NCBI GenBank assembly: GCA_023129815.1
Contig: JAGMBH010000078.1
Span: 1 to 7,313, forward strand
DNA length: 7,313 bases
Source: Dehalococcoidia bacterium
GTDB taxonomy: Bacteria; Chloroflexota; Dehalococcoidia; GIF9; AB-539-J10
Direction of reading: 5' to 3'
Positions 4,449-7,313 of this stretch are shown here, in pieces. How positions within the stretch are numbered: position 1 is the first letter of the stretch; each line of letters opens with the position of its first letter. The notes under the pieces are model-generated. The model was not told the DNA's origin. It saw only the letters and a list, made by a program, of their open reading frames with translations, and did not search any database. Made by a program: the position numbers and the translations under genes.

Positions 4449-5450
4449 ATGAAACGTGTCTTTTCTGGTTTCCGTCCCACAGGCAAGCAGCATATCGGTA
4501 ACTATCTAGGGACTATTCAGAATTGCATTTCCCTTCAGGATGAGTACGATTGCATTTACTGTGTAGTGGATATCCATGCTCTCACTACGCTTGAGAGTAC
4601 AGAAAGCCTTCGGGAGGATATTTATGAGATGGTGCTTGATTGGCTGGCAGCCGGTATTGACCCGCAGAAAAGCATTATCTTTGTTCAGTCTCATGTGCCT
4701 CAAGTGGTAGAGCTTCACACTTTATTCAGCATGGTGACCCCTTTGAGCTGGTTATTGCGTGTGCCCACGTTTAAAGAGAAGGTGAAGATGCAGCCACATA
4801 ATGTTAATTATGGACTGGTAGGTTATCCTGTTCTCATGACGGCTGATATTGCCCTTTATAAAGGAGAGATTGTTCCTGTAGGTGAGGACCAGCTTCCTCA
4901 TCTTGAATTAGCTCGAGAGATAGTACGCCGGTTCAATTCCATTTATGGATTTGTGTTTCCCGAGCCGCAAGCAAAGCTCACCTCCTTTCCTTTGATTTTG
5001 GGCTTGGATGGAATACAGAAGATGAGTAAAAGCTATAACAACTATATTGAAATAGCCGCCTCTCCCCAGGAAATCTTGGAGCGGGTAATGACTGCCTTTA
5101 CCGATCCAGCGCGGAGGTACCGCTCTGACCCGGGACACCCTGACATATGTAACATTTTCTGCCTTCATAAATTTTTCACCCCGGCACGAGTAGATGAGAT
5201 TGCTTCTGAATGTCGTCGTGCCGGCATTGGCTGTGTTGAGTGCAAAAAGATGCTAGCTGAAAGTATTAGCTCAACTCTTGAGCCTTTCCGGGAAAAGCGG
5301 GCTATTTTAGCCTCCAAACCTAATTATATTACTGAGGTTCTGGCTGATGGAGCTAATCGAGCTGAAGCTATAGCTAAAGAGACTATCAGGGAAGTTAAAG
5401 AGAAGATGAGGCTTCTTCAGCGTGTTCAATTAGAACATATTCGTGACTGA
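4449..5450 (+). CDS. trpS: Tryptophanyl-tRNA synthetase
   Basis: Class I tryptophanyl-tRNA synthetase, which charges tRNA-Trp in the cytosol. The protein has 333 residues from ATG 4449, the normal size for bacterial TrpRS. FSGFRPTGKQHIGNYLG (5-21) contains the HIGH-type motif HIGN at 15-18; GEDQLPHLELAREI (145-158) and the KMSKS loop (191-195, in GIQKMSKSYNN) follow. The C-terminal part includes the paired C262 and C265 in GCVECKK and a helical end. The longer frame from TTG 4413 adds 12 residues before the conserved MKRVFSG start and is not favoured. There is no Shine-Dalgarno sequence before the ATG; the leader is AC-rich (CCAAAACAAACA). A weak promoter-like pair, TTGTTG (4402-4407) and TTAAAC (4425-4430), would give a very short leader. 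No T-box motif is seen. It is downstream of the tRNA pair and convergent with the 74-residue gene. Confidence 0.96.
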   Translation: MKRVFSGFRPTGKQHIGNYLGTIQNCISLQDEYDCIYCVVDIHALTTLESTESLREDIYEMVLDWLAAGIDPQKSIIFVQSHVPQVVELHTLFSMVTPLSWLLRVPTFKEKVKMQPHNVNYGLVGYPVLMTADIALYKGEIVPVGEDQLPHLELAREIVRRFNSIYGFVFPEPQAKLTSFPLILGLDGIQKMSKSYNNYIEIAASPQEILERVMTAFTDPARRYRSDPGHPDICNIFCLHKFFTPARVDEIASECRRAGIGCVECKKMLAESISSTLEPFREKRAILASKPNYITEVLADGANRAEAIAKETIREVKEKMRLLQRVQLEHIRD

Positions 5451-5516
5451 GTTGCTGTTATCCTGCTGGAGCGCAGACATTGCCTTGAGGAATTTAAAGA
5501 ATCTGCTCTATTTCCA

Positions 5517-5741
5517 CTAAGTTACCAATTCAGTAGCTGACCATTGGTCCTCTGTTTCACTGTAGCATAACTCAAATAATTTACCCTGCTCTGTAATGAC
5601 TTTAAATAATTTTTTGCCTTGTTCTTGCCATACTTTTTCTATCTCCTCAACCTTATATTCTGTACCCTGCCACAGGAAAGATTGTGGTCGTTCAGCATAA
5701 GTATGACCTGAATAGCAATTGACTTGAATCATTTTCATCAT
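5517..5741 (-). CDS. Small conserved-looking hypothetical protein (74 aa), overlapping gatA
   Basis: A 74-residue protein starting [20 protein letters not shown], followed by [22 protein letters not shown], then [22 protein letters not shown]. The pattern of short beta strands with a W-x-G-x-x-Y-x-V-x-E-I core resembles small beta-rich proteins of unknown function (DUF6504-like), but I cannot assign a family firmly. There is no signal peptide or membrane segment; cysteines are C9 and C59. Its ATG (5741-5739) overlaps the gatA TGA as ATGATG, a 4-base overlap that suggests coupled translation; Met2 and Met4 are alternative starts. AAAGG about 10 bases upstream is a weak ribosome-binding site. 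Its 3' end faces trpS across 66 bp with no clear terminator. Confidence 0.75.
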   Translation of the reverse strand: MMKMIQVNCYSGHTYAERPQSFLWQGTEYKVEEIEKVWQEQGKKLFKVITEQGKLFELCYSETEDQWSATELVT

Positions 5742-7264
5742 AATGGTGGCCTTTTTTTGTGCCAGTCAGTTGTTTGCTCGTAGGCAAAAGCAATGCGCAA
5801 CAGTGTTTCCTCGCTAAAAGGCTTACCTATAATCTGCATGCCGATGGGCAGGCCTTGTCCTGACCCTGAACGAAGTGAAGGGGAAGGATCTCTAGCGAAC
5901 CCAGCAGGGATGGAAATAGCTGGGACGCCAGCAATATTTATCGGCAAGGTGCACACATCGCTCAAATACATCTGCATCGGGTCTTCTATTTTTTCGCCTA
6001 GCTTGAAAGCTACTGTTGGCGAGGTTGGAGTGACTAAAGCATCATACTTTTTAAAGGCTTGGTCAAATTCTTGCTTTATCAAGGTGCGCACCTTTTGTGC
6101 CTTGAGATAGTAGGCATCATAATAGCCAGCAGATAAAGCATAAGTGCCTAACATTATGCGCCTTTTAACCTCGGAACCGAAACCGAATTGTCGTGTCTTT
6201 TCTGTTGTTTCTATCACATTGCTGGCACCTCGCTCAGAGAAGCCATATTTTACTCCATCATAGCGAGCCAGATTTGCTGAGGCTTCAGAGGGAGCAAGTA
6301 TATAATAGACGGCTAAGGCATACTTGGTAGATGGTAGAGAGGTCTCCCAATCTATTTCTGCACCCAGCTCCTCTAATTTCCTTATGGCTGTCTCTAAAGC
6401 TGCTCTTACTTCATTCTGCATGCCCTCTACGAAGTACTCTTGGGGAATACCGATCTTTAGTCCCTCGAGGGCGAAGCCTCGAGGGCTCGAGCCCGAAGGG
6501 TCAGGAATTAAGTGCTGGCTATAGTCTGGAACAGGATAGGGAACCGAGGTTGAATCTCTAGGGTCATGTCCAGCAATGGCACTCATCACCAAAGCGCAGT
6601 CGGGCACATCTTTAGTTATCGGTCCAATTTGGTCAAGGGAGCTAGCGAAAGCGACTAAACCAAAGCGGCTTACGCGGCCATAGGTTGGTTTGAGGCCGAC
6701 CATATTACAAAATCCCGCTGGTTGACGGACGCTCCCCCCGGTATCCGAGCCAAGGGCATAGATAGCTTCATCGGTAGCCACAGCAGCGGCTGAGCCACCA
6801 CTGCTGCCCCCGGGAACACGACTTAAATCCCAAGGGTTATGGGTGGGAAAGAAGGCGGAATGCTCAGTGGAGGAGCCCATAGCGAACTCATCCATATTTG
6901 TTTTGCCTAGTATTACTGCCTTTTGTGCCTTCAATTTTTCTATTACTGTGGCATTGTAAGGTGGAATGAAATTTTCCAGCATCTTCGAACCACAAGTGGT
7001 TCGTATCCCTTGAGTGCATATCACATCTTTAACCAAGGTAGGTATGCCAGTTAAAGGTGCAATATTACCGCTACTGATATAGTTATCTGCCTCTTCTGCT
7101 TGTCTTAAGGCCGAATCCTCAGTAATAGTGACGCAAGCATGAATCTTATCTTCCACTTCAGCGATGCGCTTCAATGCAGATCTGGTGAGTTCAACCGAGG
7201 AAATTTTCCTCTGTTTAAGAAGCTCGTGTGCCTCATGAATAGTTAGCTGATGTAGCTCGTTCAT
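5738..7264 (-). CDS. gatA: Glutamyl-tRNA(Gln) amidotransferase subunit A
   Basis: GatA is the amidase subunit of the GatCAB complex. It hydrolyses glutamine and passes ammonia to GatB, which amidates Glu-tRNA(Gln). The amidase-signature catalytic triad is complete: K79 (in LVKD), cis-Ser S154 (in PGGSSGGS) and nucleophile S178 (in GSDTGGS). The protein has 508 residues, longer than the usual 480-490. The excess is explained by two in-frame segments, [15 protein letters not shown] (253-267) and [13 protein letters not shown] (458-470), both encoded by palindromic repeat DNA and both in loops that normally hold only a few residues. Neither touches the triad, so the enzyme is probably active. 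The start is ATG 7264 with GAGGGA about 10 bases upstream. gatC or gatB could lie beyond the right edge. tRNA-Gln, its substrate, is encoded nearby. Confidence 0.97.
   Translation of the reverse strand: MNELHQLTIHEAHELLKQRKISSVELTRSALKRIAEVEDKIHACVTITEDSALRQAEEADNYISSGNIAPLTGIPTLVKDVICTQGIRTTCGSKMLENFIPPYNATVIEKLKAQKAVILGKTNMDEFAMGSSTEHSAFFPTHNPWDLSRVPGGSSGGSAAAVATDEAIYALGSDTGGSVRQPAGFCNMVGLKPTYGRVSRFGLVAFASSLDQIGPITKDVPDCALVMSAIAGHDPRDSTSVPYPVPDYSQHLIPDPSGSSPRGFALEGLKIGIPQEYFVEGMQNEVRAALETAIRKLEELGAEIDWETSLPSTKYALAVYYILAPSEASANLARYDGVKYGFSERGASNVIETTEKTRQFGFGSEVKRRIMLGTYALSAGYYDAYYLKAQKVRTLIKQEFDQAFKKYDALVTPTSPTVAFKLGEKIEDPMQMYLSDVCTLPINIAGVPAISIPAGFARDPSPSLRSGSGQGLPIGMQIIGKPFSEETLLRIAFAYEQTTDWHKKRPPL
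5855..5893. repeat. Palindromic repeat inserted in frame in gatA (C-terminal site)
   Basis: Plus strand TCCTGACCCTGAACGAAG then TGAAGGGGAAGGATCT (5858-5891). CCCT with AGGG and CCTGACCC with the GGGGAAGG side give an imperfect hairpin. The element encodes GatA residues 458-470 between SIPAGFA and [10 protein letters not shown], where the family normally has about three residues (as in GF-x-x-x-GLPIG). CTGAACGAAGTGA resembles CTGAACGTAGCGA at the right window edge. Confidence 0.75.
6462..6506. repeat. GC-rich palindromic repeat inserted in frame in gatA (central site)
   Basis: CCCTCGAGG (6462-6470) and CCTCGAGGG (6477-6485) form a perfect 9-bp stem with the hexaloop GCGAAG. It overlaps GGGCTCGAGCCC (6483-6494), a perfect 12-bp palindrome, followed by CCCGAAGGG. 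CTCGAG occurs in three overlapping contexts within 30 bases. On the minus strand the element begins TCCTGACCCT, as does the other gatA insert on the plus strand. It encodes GatA residues of about 253-267. Confidence 0.85.
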
Positions 7265-7295
7265 TTACAAACAGTCCCTCTAACTTCGCCCCCTA

Positions 7296-7313
7296 TCATT
7301 CTGAACGTAGCGA
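7296..7313. repeat. Partial dispersed repeat cut by the window edge
   Basis: TCATTCTGAACGTAGCGA upstream of gatA shares 11 of 13 bases (CTGAACG-x-AG-x-GA) with the palindromic insert at 5866-5878. It looks like the start of an intergenic repeat that continues outside the window. Only 18 bases are visible. Confidence 0.4.

Noticed and set aside
5451..5516. Terminator or small gene between trpS and the 74-residue gene
   Set aside because: No convincing stem with a T tract and no frame with a start signal is visible in these 66 bases.
6324..6561. Two plus-strand frames antisense to gatA across the palindromic insert
   Set aside because: They arise because the palindromic DNA and gatA codon use leave the opposite strand open; gatA is clearly the coding strand.

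Overview
The window is a compact stretch of bacterial chromosome made almost entirely of housekeeping genes. Gene content, moderate base composition, many small dispersed palindromes and several protein families suggest Chloroflexota, most likely a Dehalococcoidia-like lineage. That placement rests on recognition of the protein types, not on a search, and is tentative.

Layout. Positions 1-1820 read rightward: the C-terminal end of a leucyl aminopeptidase (PepA), a UPF0173 metallo-beta-lactamase-fold hydrolase and a DUF362-like protein. An AT-rich repeat at 1822-1892 separates this block from a leftward block. Read in its own direction, the leftward block is rnc (RNase III), a 49-residue Lys/Arg-rich small protein, a PflX-type (COG1313) radical SAM protein and acylphosphatase, with very tight gene junctions. 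Rightward from 4134 there is a sigma70-like promoter, tRNA-Gln(CTG), tRNA-Glu(CTC) four bases later, and then trpS. Convergent to trpS is a leftward pair: gatA, overlapped by 4 bases (ATGA) with a 74-residue protein of unknown function.

How the parts fit. Several genes belong to translation and RNA processing: trpS, rnc, the two tRNAs and gatA. GatA is the amidase subunit that makes Gln-tRNA(Gln) from Glu-tRNA(Gln). The tRNA-Gln here has the U1-A72 end pair expected of a GatCAB substrate, so substrate and part of its enzyme are encoded within 1.5 kb of each other. gatB and gatC are not in the window.

The unusual layer is a set of short dispersed repeats, some inside genes. (i) A family with core CCCTTTATCTGGCGAGG occurs three times, each time just upstream of a translation start. 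Two copies are also translated, as the C-terminal tail of RNase III and the possible N-terminal extension of the radical SAM protein. (ii) Two palindromic elements sit in frame inside gatA, adding about 13 and 15 residues at sites where the family normally has a short loop; they share TCCTGACCCT in opposite orientation. (iii) A 28-bp repeat lies directly at or after the stop codons of pepA and the UPF0173 gene. (iv) An AT-rich element with two interleaved inverted repeats fills the gap between convergent operons. No new enzymatic system, CRISPR array, integrase or transposase is visible. The best candidates for something undescribed are these gene-invading repeats and the small basic protein next to rnc.
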